From NCBI RefSeq assembly GCF_000243415.2, contig NZ_KI912270.1, positions 5,661,837-5,725,836 of the forward strand: a DNA stretch of 64,000 nucleotides, read 5' to 3'. The position numbers and the translations under genes were made by a program. The notes beneath the pieces are model-generated. The model did no database searches. It had not been told where the DNA came from and saw only the letters and a list, made by a program, of their open reading frames with translations. This DNA is from Mycolicibacterium tusciae JS617 (GTDB taxonomy: Bacteria; Actinomycetota; Actinomycetes; Mycobacteriales; Mycobacteriaceae). Below, piece by piece: positions 45,691 to 55,296 of the stretch (position 1 is its first letter; each line of letters opens with the position of its first letter).

Positions 45691-46494
45691 TTAATCCTCG
45701 ACCGCGACACCGCCACGCAGCCGCCTGCGGCGACGACGCGTCGGATCACCCTTGGCGGACGTGCCGCCCGCGGGCGATGTGCCATTGGTCTTCTTCGTCT
45801 CCGGGTCCTTGTCAGCGGCCTGCGCCTCCGGCGCTTCGGGCTCCTCGGCTTCGACTGTGACCTCGGCCGGCTTGTCTTCGGGCTGGTCATCGGCGTCCGG
45901 CGCCTCTTCGGCGGCCTCGTCAGAGGACGCTTCCTCCTCGGCGTCCGGATCTTCGGTCTCGGTGGCCTGGGCGTCTTCGGTGGCGTCCTCGGTGGCGTCC
46001 TCGCCGTCGTTCTTCCGGCGGCCGCGCCGCTGCTTCGGCGTCTTGGGCTTCAGCGGTTTCGGCGGTGGCGGCGGCAGCTCGGCGACGTCGGCCAGATAGA
46101 ACGCGAATATCCCGAGCAGTGCGATCGCGGCGGCCGCACCGTAGACCCCGAAGAGCCACTGACCTGCGTCGTCGAGCGAGAGCCAGATCTCGCTGATCGC
46201 CGCACCGATGATCAGCACACCGGCCAGGACGTGCAGCACGATCGACGCCGTGCGCAGCCGCAGGGCCAGCAGGGGCGTCAGGAATTCCGGCCGGCGCGTC
46301 CGCAACAGCGTGAACACCACCGGCAGCGCGGCCAGGCCGATCAGCACACCGGTGACGATGCGCAGCACCGTGCCCAGGGTGTGCGACGTGGTGCCCGTCA
46401 GCTCCCACCAGCGCGGCAGGACGAAGGCGAAATAGAGGACCGCGGCTACACACGAGAACGAGGCGTGCCACAAGACCGCGATCCAGCGCCGCAT
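45691..46494 (-). CDS. lucA: Rv3723/LucA-like membrane protein
   Basis: A 267-residue protein with four predicted TMs (WIAVLWHASFSCVAAVLYFAF; VLRIVTGVLIGLAALPVVFTL; IVLHVLAGVLIIGAAISEIWL; GVYGAAAAIALLGIFAFYLA) and a long acidic Glu/Asp/Ala-rich cytosolic tail ending RRRRRRLRGGVAVED. By position (next to tRNA-Ser, the SRP RNA and aspB) it is the counterpart of Rv3723, reported as LucA, which coordinates cholesterol and fatty-acid uptake by Mce1/Mce4 complexes. The gene name rests on synteny plus topology. ATG 46494 follows AGGAGG directly; an upstream in-frame start at 46554 is less likely. Confidence 0.75.
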   Translation of the reverse strand: MRRWIAVLWHASFSCVAAVLYFAFVLPRWWELTGTTSHTLGTVLRIVTGVLIGLAALPVVFTLLRTRRPEFLTPLLALRLRTASIVLHVLAGVLIIGAAISEIWLSLDDAGQWLFGVYGAAAAIALLGIFAFYLADVAELPPPPPKPLKPKTPKQRRGRRKNDGEDATEDATEDAQATETEDPDAEEEASSDEAAEEAPDADDQPEDKPAEVTVEAEEPEAPEAQAADKDPETKKTNGTSPAGGTSAKGDPTRRRRRRLRGGVAVED

Positions 46495-46568
46495 GCTCCT
46501 CCTACAGGTTGTCGGTCCGAGGTGCGACCAGGAGATTCGTGATGTTGGTCGCACCTCGGCCCCGAGTG

Positions 46569-46654
46569 CGGAGGATAGGGGATTTGAACCCCTGAGGGCT
46601 ATTAACCCAACCCGCGTTCCAGGCGAGCGCCATAGGCCACTAGGCGAATCCTCC
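46569..46654 (-). tRNA. serT: tRNA-Ser(GGA)
   Basis: 86 nt folding as a class II tRNA: acceptor GGAGGAT/ATCCTCC, D arm GCC...GGC, anticodon stem CTCGC/GCGGG around loop CTGGAAC (anticodon GGA), a long variable arm, T arm AGGGG-TTCAAAT-CCCCT, discriminator G. CCA is not encoded. Reads UCC and UCU serine codons. The gene symbol is conventional only. Confidence 0.95.
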
Positions 46655-46715
46655 GCCGGTCATGGTAGCCGACCACGCTGATGTACCCGTTGAGTCACGC
46701 ACTAGACTCCGTTCT

Positions 46716-48113
<1,398 letters not shown>

Positions 48114-48124
48114 CCGCGGTCACG

Positions 48125-48877
48125 TCAGTTTTTGATGACGGCGCAGCCGACCATGGCCGCGGAGCTGACGAGGCTGCGGCGGCAGTCGTCGCATGTCGGG
48201 CACGACTCGATATGGCGCGCAATACGTTTGCGCATCAGCACGTTGAACTGTCCGTCCCAGTCAGAGACGACCGCGGCGAGTTCCGGGCATCCGTTCACCG
48301 CAGCGCGCCGGGCCACCAACAGGGCGCCCAACGAGCGCTCGAAAGTGTTGCGCAGCCGTTGTAAAAGCTTCTTGGCGCAATCGTGGCTGACACCCAGCGC
48401 CTCCGCGAGCTCTGGGCCGGCCAGGCCCTGGCGGTAGGCCAGCTCCAGCACGTTGCGATCGCGGTCGCACAATCCCCTGGCAGCCGCACCGACCAGCGCA
48501 GCGAGCTCATTGCGTGCGGTCAGGGTGAACGGGCCGGGACCGACGAACGCCGTGTCGGGCATCTGGTCGACGGCGGGTTCGCGGCGCTGCTCGTGCAGTT
48601 TGCGCAGGGCGGTGCGGCGGGCGATGGCGTACAGCCACGGCCGCAGCTTGTCGGGCTCACGCAGTTTCGCCAGATCGGCTGCCGCGATGCAGAAGACGTC
48701 TTGCACGCAATCGGCGGCCGTGTGTTGGTCGCGCACCAGTCCCACGCAATAAACGTGAAGCCGGCCCGCGTAGCGGTGGTAGATGGCGCCCAAAGCGACA
48801 CGGTCGCCTGCTGCCGCGGCCACCGCAAGCTCCGCGTCGCTGAGGGTTTGTACCGGCGGTGTGGTGGTGGATGCCAT
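48125..48877 (-). CDS. Sigma-70 family (ECF-like) sigma factor with C-terminal anti-sigma zinc motif
   Basis: A 250-residue protein: sigma region 2 (about 15-85: ELAVAAAAGDRVALGAIYHRYAGRLHVYC, TAADCVQDVFCIA, LRPWLYAIARRTALRKL), region 4 (about 120-180: CDRDRNVLELAYRQGLAGPELAEALGVSHDCAKKLLQRL) and a C-terminal segment with HIESCPTC, the HX3CX2C signature of zinc-binding anti-sigma factors, plus further cysteines (DDCRR, VGCAV). Carrying both functions in one chain suggests self-control. It is the last gene of the RiPP island, on the same strand, and the probable activator of the cluster. ATG 48877. A stem-loop separates it from the precursor gene. Confidence 0.87.
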   Translation of the reverse strand: MASTTTPPVQTLSDAELAVAAAAGDRVALGAIYHRYAGRLHVYCVGLVRDQHTAADCVQDVFCIAAADLAKLREPDKLRPWLYAIARRTALRKLHEQRREPAVDQMPDTAFVGPGPFTLTARNELAALVGAAARGLCDRDRNVLELAYRQGLAGPELAEALGVSHDCAKKLLQRLRNTFERSLGALLVARRAAVNGCPELAAVVSDWDGQFNVLMRKRIARHIESCPTCDDCRRSLVSSAAMVGCAVIKN

Positions 48878-48987
48878 GAGTGAAATCGTCGCTTCTCGGC
48901 CCGTATTCCGTAATCGCCCCGAGGCCAGATTCCACGTCCGAGAGGGAAGGGTTTCCTGTCCGACAGGTAAGTCCGCCACACAACGAC

Positions 48988-49029
48988 GACCGCCCCACAA
49001 CCGAAAGGGAGGTCGGTTGTGGGGCGGTC
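48988..49029 (-). terminator. Stem-loop 1, downstream of the precursor peptide gene
   Basis: A perfect 17-bp stem (48988-49004 with 49013-49029) and an 8-nt loop. On the transcribed minus strand the loop reads CCTCCCTT, similar to the anti-Shine-Dalgarno sequence. No U tract. It lies between the precursor and sigma-factor genes and is nearly identical to the stem at 49414-49456. Confidence 0.75.
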
Positions 49030-49091
49030 TGGTTGTGGTCAGTGGCCGGCTACGTCGGGTGTAGCCGCGCCGACTCACTACTTCGTGTGGG

Positions 49092-49283
49092 CTACTTCGT
49101 GTGGGCGGTGCCCGTGCCGGTGCCGTTGCCGGTCCCGCCGCCGGTGCCGTTGCCGGTTCCGCCGCCGGTGCCGTTGCCACCGCTGAGCAGGGGGCGACGG
49201 CCGCCGTGGGCGAGGCTCATCTCATCGGCCGTCAGGGTGCGGATGCTCTGGCGACGCAGGGCCAGCTTGTTGCGTGCGTTCAT
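49092..49283 (-). CDS. RiPP precursor peptide, double-glycine leader and Thr/Gly/Asn repeat core
   Basis: 63 residues. The leader 1-28 ends LTADEMSLAHGG, matching the C39-peptidase consensus (Leu -12, Glu -8, Met -7, Ala -4, Gly -2, Gly -1). The core 29-63 starts RRPLLSGG and continues with GNGTGGGT-type octapeptides repeated about 2.5 times, ending GTAHTK. It has one Ser and eight Thr but no Cys, so LanB-type dehydration is possible but thioether rings are not. A second GG (35-36) is an alternative cut site. The ATG has a strong AGGAGG site about 8 nt upstream. It lies between dehydratase and sigma genes and is bracketed by twin stem-loops. A 14-bp tandem duplication spans the stop codon. 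Confidence 0.82.
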   Translation of the reverse strand: MNARNKLALRRQSIRTLTADEMSLAHGGRRPLLSGGNGTGGGTGNGTGGGTGNGTGTGTAHTK

Positions 49284-49413
49284 GGTGTTCTCCTCCAGGT
49301 TGTCGCTGCCCCGGGTGGGCCGCGCTCATAGGTAAGAGGACCAAACCCGTTGAAAGGGGACGCTTTTAGCCTGCACTTGTCGGAACTCTCGGCGTTCGAC
49401 ACCGCACGCAGAA

Positions 49414-49456
49414 CACCGCCCCACAAACCGAAGGGGAGGACGGTTGTGGGGCGGTG
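49414..49456 (-). terminator. Stem-loop 2, between dehydratase and precursor genes
   Basis: A 16-bp stem (49414-49430 with 49441-49456, one bulged A) and a 10-nt loop reading TCCTCCCCTT on the minus strand. The stem is nearly the same as 49/48.99 kb stem-loop 1. It sits 18 bp after the dehydratase stop and upstream of the probable precursor promoter, so it may terminate the long transcript or stabilise its 3' end. Confidence 0.75.
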
Positions 49457-49474
49457 CCGTGGGGGTGATGCGAG

Positions 49475-52400
49475 TCAGCGTCGGGCGAGTTGGCTGGCGT
49501 AGTGCCGGTCCAGGAAGCTCAGCAGGACGAGCTCATGCGTGCGGGCGGCCGACCTCAACAGCCGCACCGCGTTGAGGTGGCTGAAGCTGTGCAACAGTGC
49601 ATCGTAGGACTGCGTCAGCTCGCCGCGCTTCGACCGGTCCGCCAGCTCAGCGAGCAGCGGTGCCAACCGTTCGGATCGCCGCCGGAACACCTGGCGTGCC
49701 GCCTCGTAGGGATGATCGGCAGTCTCGTCGAGCAGCGCAGCCACATCGGATCGTTCGCTGCGCCACCGTTGCCCGATCCCGGGGTCGAGGTTGTTCGCAT
49801 TCGGGTACTCGGGGCGATAACCCGCTGCTCCGCTCTTCGCCCAGTCGCGGCGTTGTCCGATGCCGAGTCCGGCGTCGGCGAGCAGACGGTCGGTGGCGTA
49901 CAGGCACAGCTTCCAGCGCGCGTCTGCGGCCCCCTCGTCAAAGTGCTCGCCGTCGAGCATGGCAAGGACGTCGAGCACGGCGTCGCTGTCCACGGCGTGG
50001 ATCTGCTCGGCGAGATCGATACCGGCGTCACCGCCGTACCTTTCGACCTCGCGGTCGTAGGTGTCGGTCGAGACCTTCCACACCGTGCCGTCGCCGAGGT
50101 GGGTGGCCAGAACGTCGGTGAGCGCCGGCAGCGCGTGTTCGCGCAGTGCGGCCGGGTCTCCATGCAGACGCAGCCTGAGGTGGTGCTCCGGGTCGGCGTA
50201 GCGCAGGAAGAACCAGTGGTCGAGGATCCCGGCGTCGCGCAATCCGGCGATTGCAGGGCCGACGGCGTCGGTGAGAATGCGGTCCGCGCAGGCAGTTCCG
50301 GTGTACGCCTTGAGATACAGCCATTCGCTGCCAGGGGCGAAACTGCGCCGTGCTCCTGGCGCTCGCCACGGCTGGGGGGCCGACGCGGGCTCACCCGCAC
50401 GCAGGAACGGCACGATGAGCTCGTGGGCGAATCGGCCCTGCGGGCCGGTGGCGATCGCGCTCGACAGCACCTCCTCGATGACGGCCGCAGACCGCCCGCG
50501 CAGCACCTTCGCCGCTGTCGCCACCAACGCGGGGCTGGAGGTGTCGACATACAGGCGGTTGTCGCCGTCTGCGATCAGCAGCTCCCCTGGTAGCCCGCGG
50601 GCGTCGCTCAGCGATCTCCAGCCGGCGATCGGGTCGTCTCCGGTGACCGTCTTGAGTTCGGCGGCCGACAGGTGCCAGCGGGCCCGGGCCAGCACCAGCT
50701 TTCCCGCCGTGACGCGCGGCAAGCTCGGCGCCGACGACAGTGCGCCCCAATCCCACGCCAGCCCGCCGGCCGCGCCGTCGTTCTGCACCGCGGCCAGGAA
50801 CCGGTAGACGCCGAACCCACGCCACGCTGGATTGTGCGCGGTGGTCAGCCTGGGCCGGACTTCGGCGCCAAGCCGGTGGCTGTAGAGGACCACCCGATCG
50901 CCGTCGAGGCGCACGGTCAGTTCGTCCACGCTGATCTGGCGCTCCGCCGGCGCTCCTGAGCGGCCAAGCAGCACCAGCTCGTAGTCGCGCAGCACCGGCC
51001 GCGCCAGCACGTTGCCGACGCGCCCTTCCGGCAGGTGGATGATTTCGGCGAACACGACGCCGGGTGCCTGCGCCTCCTCGGCTCGCAGGTGCGATGTCAC
51101 CGCGTCGTGCAGACGACTATCGCCGTGGCAGAATCGGCCGAGCAGCTCTGCCCCGGAAGGCCCACTGGCACTGTGGATTTCGATGCCGTCGTCCAGCACG
51201 CTGGCGAACACCGCCAGTGCGTCGGGCAACGGCAGCGGCGTGGCGGTGGCGAGACGGGCCACCGTCGCCGCGTCCAGCTCCAGGGCGCCTCGATCGCGGG
51301 TGCGCATCACCAGGTCGAGCAACGTCGCGTCGCGCGCGGTGAACGCGACATCGCCTGCGACGCCGCCTAAGTCGAGACCTGAAAGCAGAGGCGACTCGTC
51401 TGCGGCGGGGTGCGACGACCGGTCGTAGCCGATGCCCATCTCCTCGTCGAGGGCCTCCATCAACGGGATCTCGCGGTCCTCGTAGCGGGCCGCGAAGTCA
51501 GCCTTGAACCGGCGCAACGCCGGATCGGCGCGGTGGGCCGAAAGTCGATGCAGCAGATCCACGCCCTGCGTCAGGAGCCGCACGTCGTCGCTGCCGAGCG
51601 TCAGACCCTCGCCGTCGCGGTGCAGGTCGACCTGGATCAGCCGGGCTTTGTCGCCGCCACCGGCAAGCTCCAGCAGGCTGGTCGCCACGCTGTCGTAGGC
51701 GGTTGGCAGGTTGCCGAGCCCGGCGGCGTCGAGCTTGGTGAGCTCCTCGGCCACCTGGGCGAGCGCCTGCGACGACGCGGTGAGGCCGGCTGCGTTCAGA
51801 GCCGAAAGGACGTGCGCCAACGGCTCGGGTCCGGTCACCGCGGGTTCGGCCACCGGGGTGAGCACCCGCGCCTCGACGAGGGCGTCGACGTACTCGCGTG
51901 CCTCGTCGGCCTCGACGCCGATCTGTGCCTGGACCGCCTGTGCGACCGTCTCGACCGAGCGCCCGCCCGCCGCGGCGTCCAGCGCGCACCGCAACGGTGC
52001 GTCGTCGGTGATCATGACGAGGTGGTGGGTGCGCCTGCCCTCGCCCAGCCGACTCTCGATGAGTCGCATCGCGCCGGCGGCGTGGTAGCGGCTGGAGTTG
52101 GGCTCGACGGCCATCGCCGGCCGTGTCGCCGGGTCGGCGAGCAGACGTTCGACGAGAGCAGCAAGCGCCTCGGTGTCGGGGCGGCTGTGGCGCGTGGTGC
52201 CCTCCGGACCGTCGACCCTCAATGCGGTGGTCTCACTCACCGAGCCAAGTGCGCAGCCGGCAAAGAGCCCGAAAGGCGTTGCCCGGGTGCACATCCGAAC
52301 CAGATAGGCGGTCACGGAGGCGGCCACCTTGTCGTCCGGTTTGCCGTCCGCCAAGCGCTGCAGCAGCCCGGGTGACGCAAGATGCAATGCCTCGCGGACC

Positions 52401-52534
52401 TCGGGTCGCTCCGCGAGAACCTGCCAGTACCGCGCGTCACCGCGCAGGCGATCCAGCTCGTCGGTCGGCAGTAACGGGGCGCGCATCACGAAGAAACCGC
52501 TCGGCGTCAACTTCGTCGTGGCTGGGGCATTCAT
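49475..52534 (-). CDS. LanB-type lantibiotic dehydratase, full length
   Basis: 1019 residues. The N-terminal Lant_dehydr_N part (about 1-680), which in the family transfers glutamate from Glu-tRNA to Ser/Thr, has YLVRMCTRATPFGLFAGCALG, FKADFAARYEDREIPLMEALDEEMGIGY and VFAEIIHLPEGRVGNVLARP. The C-terminal SpaB_C elimination/thiopeptide-type domain (about 730-1015) has EWLYLKAYTGTACADRILTD, WFFLRYADPEHHLRLRLHG, DTYDREVERYGG and LHSFSHLNAVRLLRS. Both halves are fused, so it should complete dehydration to Dha/Dhb alone. ATG 52534 with AGGA 7-8 nt upstream, 9 bp after the transporter stop. The likely substrate is the 63-residue peptide at 49092-49283. No LanC is encoded nearby. Confidence 0.92.
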   Translation of the reverse strand: MNAPATTKLTPSGFFVMRAPLLPTDELDRLRGDARYWQVLAERPEVREALHLASPGLLQRLADGKPDDKVAASVTAYLVRMCTRATPFGLFAGCALGSVSETTALRVDGPEGTTRHSRPDTEALAALVERLLADPATRPAMAVEPNSSRYHAAGAMRLIESRLGEGRRTHHLVMITDDAPLRCALDAAAGGRSVETVAQAVQAQIGVEADEAREYVDALVEARVLTPVAEPAVTGPEPLAHVLSALNAAGLTASSQALAQVAEELTKLDAAGLGNLPTAYDSVATSLLELAGGGDKARLIQVDLHRDGEGLTLGSDDVRLLTQGVDLLHRLSAHRADPALRRFKADFAARYEDREIPLMEALDEEMGIGYDRSSHPAADESPLLSGLDLGGVAGDVAFTARDATLLDLVMRTRDRGALELDAATVARLATATPLPLPDALAVFASVLDDGIEIHSASGPSGAELLGRFCHGDSRLHDAVTSHLRAEEAQAPGVVFAEIIHLPEGRVGNVLARPVLRDYELVLLGRSGAPAERQISVDELTVRLDGDRVVLYSHRLGAEVRPRLTTAHNPAWRGFGVYRFLAAVQNDGAAGGLAWDWGALSSAPSLPRVTAGKLVLARARWHLSAAELKTVTGDDPIAGWRSLSDARGLPGELLIADGDNRLYVDTSSPALVATAAKVLRGRSAAVIEEVLSSAIATGPQGRFAHELIVPFLRAGEPASAPQPWRAPGARRSFAPGSEWLYLKAYTGTACADRILTDAVGPAIAGLRDAGILDHWFFLRYADPEHHLRLRLHGDPAALREHALPALTDVLATHLGDGTVWKVSTDTYDREVERYGGDAGIDLAEQIHAVDSDAVLDVLAMLDGEHFDEGAADARWKLCLYATDRLLADAGLGIGQRRDWAKSGAAGYRPEYPNANNLDPGIGQRWRSERSDVAALLDETADHPYEAARQVFRRRSERLAPLLAELADRSKRGELTQSYDALLHSFSHLNAVRLLRSAARTHELVLLSFLDRHYASQLARR

Positions 52535-52543
52535 TTCCCTGTC

Positions 52544-54697
52544 CTAACTTTCGGCACCGACGAGCTGGCCTGCGACGAGCTGTGCATAGTGACCGTCTGC
52601 CGCCATGAGATCGCGATGGCGGCCGACCTCGACGACCCGGCCTTGGTCCATCACGACGATGCAGTCGGCGTCGACGACCGTCGCGAGCCGATGTGCGACC
52701 AGTACGACGGTGCAGCCGAGCCGGGCGATATTGGCGTGCACCTTCGCCTCGGTGACGGTGTCCAGATTGCTGGTGGCCTCGTCGAGCAGCAGGAGCCGTG
52801 GCCGGGTCGCCAGCGCGCGGGCCAGCGCCAGTCGCTGGCGTTGGCCACCGGACAGTGAGGCGCCCGCGTCGACGAGCGGGGTGTCCCAAGCCATCGGCAT
52901 CGCACGGATGTCGTCGGCGATCCCGGCCTGCTCGGCGGCGGCCTCCAGCTGCTCCAGCGGAAGGCTCGGGTCACCGAGACTGAGGTTGTCGCGTATCGAC
53001 AGCCCGAAGATGTACGGATCCTGGGTCACCACCCCGATCTGCGAACGCACACTGCGGGGAAGCATTGCCGCCAAATCGATTCCGTCGAGCACGACCCGGC
53101 CGGCTTCGGGGGCGTACAGACCAAGCAGCAGCCGGCCCAACGTGGACTTGCCCGAGCCTGAGCGTCCGACGACGGCCAGCACCTGACCCGGCCGCACGTC
53201 GAGGTCGACGCCTTCGATGGCGGGCGGTCCGTGCGGTGTGTAACGGAAGGTGAGCCCCTCGGCGCGAAGTGCGCCGGTGAGCGCAGGAGCGTGCCGCAGG
53301 TCGCGCCCTGCGGTCTCGGTCGGGGTGTTGAAGACGTCGTCGAGACGGGCCAGGTAGCTGCCGAGGAGCTGAATCTGCAGGACGGTGCCGACGAGGACGC
53401 CAAGCGGTTCGAGGAACGCGGTGGACAGTGCGGCCAACGCGAGCATGGTGCCCAGCGAGAGCTGCCCGCTGCCGACCAGGTAGGCGCCGAATACGAGCAC
53501 CGCGATCGGGGAGAGCAGCGACAGTCCGTGGAGCGCGGTCTCGACGGCGGCCGAAAGGCGGCCGCGACGCAACGAGACGTTCAGCTCGGCCACGAACAAG
53601 TTGGTCCAGTGCGATACCGCGCGTCGTTCGGCACCGGCGGCCTTCAAAGTCTCGACAGCAGAGAACATCTCGTAGGCGTAGGACTGCGAACGGGCCTCGG
53701 TGGCCAGTGCCTCTCCCATCAGATGCTGGTTGCGTCTCCGCGCCGACAACAGGACGACGACCTGGGCTGCGCCGAGGACCACCACAAGGAAACCGAGCTG
53801 CGGCGACAACGCGAAGATCACCGCCAGGTATGCGGTGGCCAGCACACCGTCGAGCAGAGCGGCGATGGTTCCGCTGGTCAGAATCTCGCGGACCGTCGCG
53901 TTGCTCCGCAGCCGCATCATCAGGTCCCCGGACGAGCGTTTCAGGAAGAACGCGTACGGCAGGTCCACCAGGTGCTCCAGGAAGCCCAGCGTCATCTCGA
54001 CGTCGAGGCGGCTGCGCAACCGCAGCAGCAGGTGGGCTCGAAGGAAGGTGGCGAGCGCCGAATAGCAGATCAGTGCGGCCATCACCGCGGCGACGATCTT
54101 CAGCAGGCGGTCACCGCCGGCGGGCACGATCTGGTCCACGATCACGCCGGTGAGGATCGGCACGGCCAGCGCCATCAGCCGGACCACCACCGAGGTGGCC
54201 AGCACCTTGCCGATTCCACTCGAGCGGGTCATCAGTCGCCGCGCGTGGTGCAGCGCACCCGGCGCCCGTCGTCCGCCCGCGCTGAACGCGTCGCTGGGCT
54301 CGAGCAGGATCGCGACCCCGCTGTACAGCTCGCTGACGGCCTGCCACGAGACGCGGTAGCTGCCCGCGGCGGGATCGACGATCGTGACTCCGCGCCGCGA
54401 TGTCGAATCTAGCACAACGAAATGTGCCGCACCCCAGTGCAATACGGTGCCGCGTGGCAGCATCCGCAGATCGTCGAGTTCGGTGGCCACCCCGCGGGCA
54501 CGAAGACCGTACGCCGTCGCGGCTTCAGCCAACCGCAGCGCGTCGACGCCGTCGCGTCCGGTGCCGGTGGCCTCGTGCATCTCCGACAGGGACACGTGGC
54601 GGCCGTGATAGGCGAGCGCCATGCACATCGCGGCGGCCCCGCAATCGGCCATCTCGGCCTGCGAGATATAGGGGATCGCGCGTCGTCGCCAGCTCAC
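52544..54697 (-). CDS. Peptidase (C39)-containing ABC exporter
   Basis: A 717-residue PCAT. N-terminal C39 protease (about 1-130) with Gln13, Cys19 (QAEMADCGAAAM), His92 (WGAAHFVVLD) and Asp108 (TIVDPAAG) all present, so active; a six-TM ABC membrane domain (about 155-440); and an ATPase with GRSGSGKSTLGRLL, LSGGQRQRLALARAL, LLLLDEATSNLD and the H loop VLVAHRL. It should cut the leader after Gly-Gly and export the core peptide. GTG 54697 overlaps the adaptor stop (GTGA), so the two are coupled. Partner of the precursor, whose leader matches the C39 consensus. Confidence 0.93.
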   Translation of the reverse strand: MSWRRRAIPYISQAEMADCGAAAMCMALAYHGRHVSLSEMHEATGTGRDGVDALRLAEAATAYGLRARGVATELDDLRMLPRGTVLHWGAAHFVVLDSTSRRGVTIVDPAAGSYRVSWQAVSELYSGVAILLEPSDAFSAGGRRAPGALHHARRLMTRSSGIGKVLATSVVVRLMALAVPILTGVIVDQIVPAGGDRLLKIVAAVMAALICYSALATFLRAHLLLRLRSRLDVEMTLGFLEHLVDLPYAFFLKRSSGDLMMRLRSNATVREILTSGTIAALLDGVLATAYLAVIFALSPQLGFLVVVLGAAQVVVLLSARRRNQHLMGEALATEARSQSYAYEMFSAVETLKAAGAERRAVSHWTNLFVAELNVSLRRGRLSAAVETALHGLSLLSPIAVLVFGAYLVGSGQLSLGTMLALAALSTAFLEPLGVLVGTVLQIQLLGSYLARLDDVFNTPTETAGRDLRHAPALTGALRAEGLTFRYTPHGPPAIEGVDLDVRPGQVLAVVGRSGSGKSTLGRLLLGLYAPEAGRVVLDGIDLAAMLPRSVRSQIGVVTQDPYIFGLSIRDNLSLGDPSLPLEQLEAAAEQAGIADDIRAMPMAWDTPLVDAGASLSGGQRQRLALARALATRPRLLLLDEATSNLDTVTEAKVHANIARLGCTVVLVAHRLATVVDADCIVVMDQGRVVEVGRHRDLMAADGHYAQLVAGQLVGAES

Positions 54698-55152
54698 CAA
54701 AACCTCGGCAGGAACACGTCGATCAACCGTTGGCGCTCGGCCGGGACCACGAGCTCACCGGCGGATGCCGGGGTGGGCTCCTGCAATCGGGCGGTCACCT
54801 CGGTCCCGGTGACGTCGACGATGACCGCGTCGACTGGTAATCCGAATGCGTGGCGGAACTGCACCGCGGCACCGGGGGCGGGCGGCGGGGGCGGACCCGC
54901 GGCGCGGTCGGCGGTCAGGGTGGTGCCCTGGACGACCGCGGGCATCGTCGCGGTCTGTTCGACGGTGATCGTGCCTGCGGCAACCGCACCGCCGATCAGT
55001 GCCACGACCAGCGTGGCGAGTCCCGCATCGAGCCATCGGGGATTCCTGATCAACTCTCCGGGCCGGGCCCCCGCCCTCTGACGGTCCCGCCAGCTCGCGC
55101 GAAACACGGACTCGTAGCGGATTTCTTCGTGGTCGGCACCATTTGTCGTCAC
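54694..55152 (-). CDS. Short HlyD-like membrane adaptor for the exporter
   Basis: A 152-residue protein: N-terminal cytosolic segment (EEIRYESVFRASWRDRQRAGARPGELIRNPRWL), one TM (about 42-63: AGLATLVVALIGGAVAAGTITV) and a short extracytoplasmic part with a lipoyl/barrel-like stretch (TATMPAVVQGTTLTA, VIVDVTGTEVTARLQEP). It is placed like an HlyD membrane-fusion protein but lacks the long coiled coil, in keeping with an organism whose exporter need not reach a Gram-negative outer membrane. ATG 55152. First gene of the island's minus-strand transcript; its promoter lies in the 144-bp gap to dnaX. Confidence 0.75.
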   Translation of the reverse strand: MTTNGADHEEIRYESVFRASWRDRQRAGARPGELIRNPRWLDAGLATLVVALIGGAVAAGTITVEQTATMPAVVQGTTLTADRAAGPPPPPAPGAAVQFRHAFGLPVDAVIVDVTGTEVTARLQEPTPASAGELVVPAERQRLIDVFLPRFW

Positions 55153-55296
55153 ATCGACTCCCCAAAGTGTGGCTGCCGGTTGGCAACATTGGTAGGAGCG
55201 CTGACCGCGGCGAACGGTGACACATTTCCCGCGGAAGTGCCGGTTTGGTTACACGGCGCGCCGCGGCGTCACCCGGCCTCGGTAGCGTGGGCGAGC

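Noticed and set aside
49101..49331. Plus-strand frame overlapping the RiPP precursor gene
   Set aside because: Gly/Ala-rich mirror of the repeat core; it lacks a ribosome-binding site, whereas the minus-strand peptide has AGGAGG and a consensus leader.
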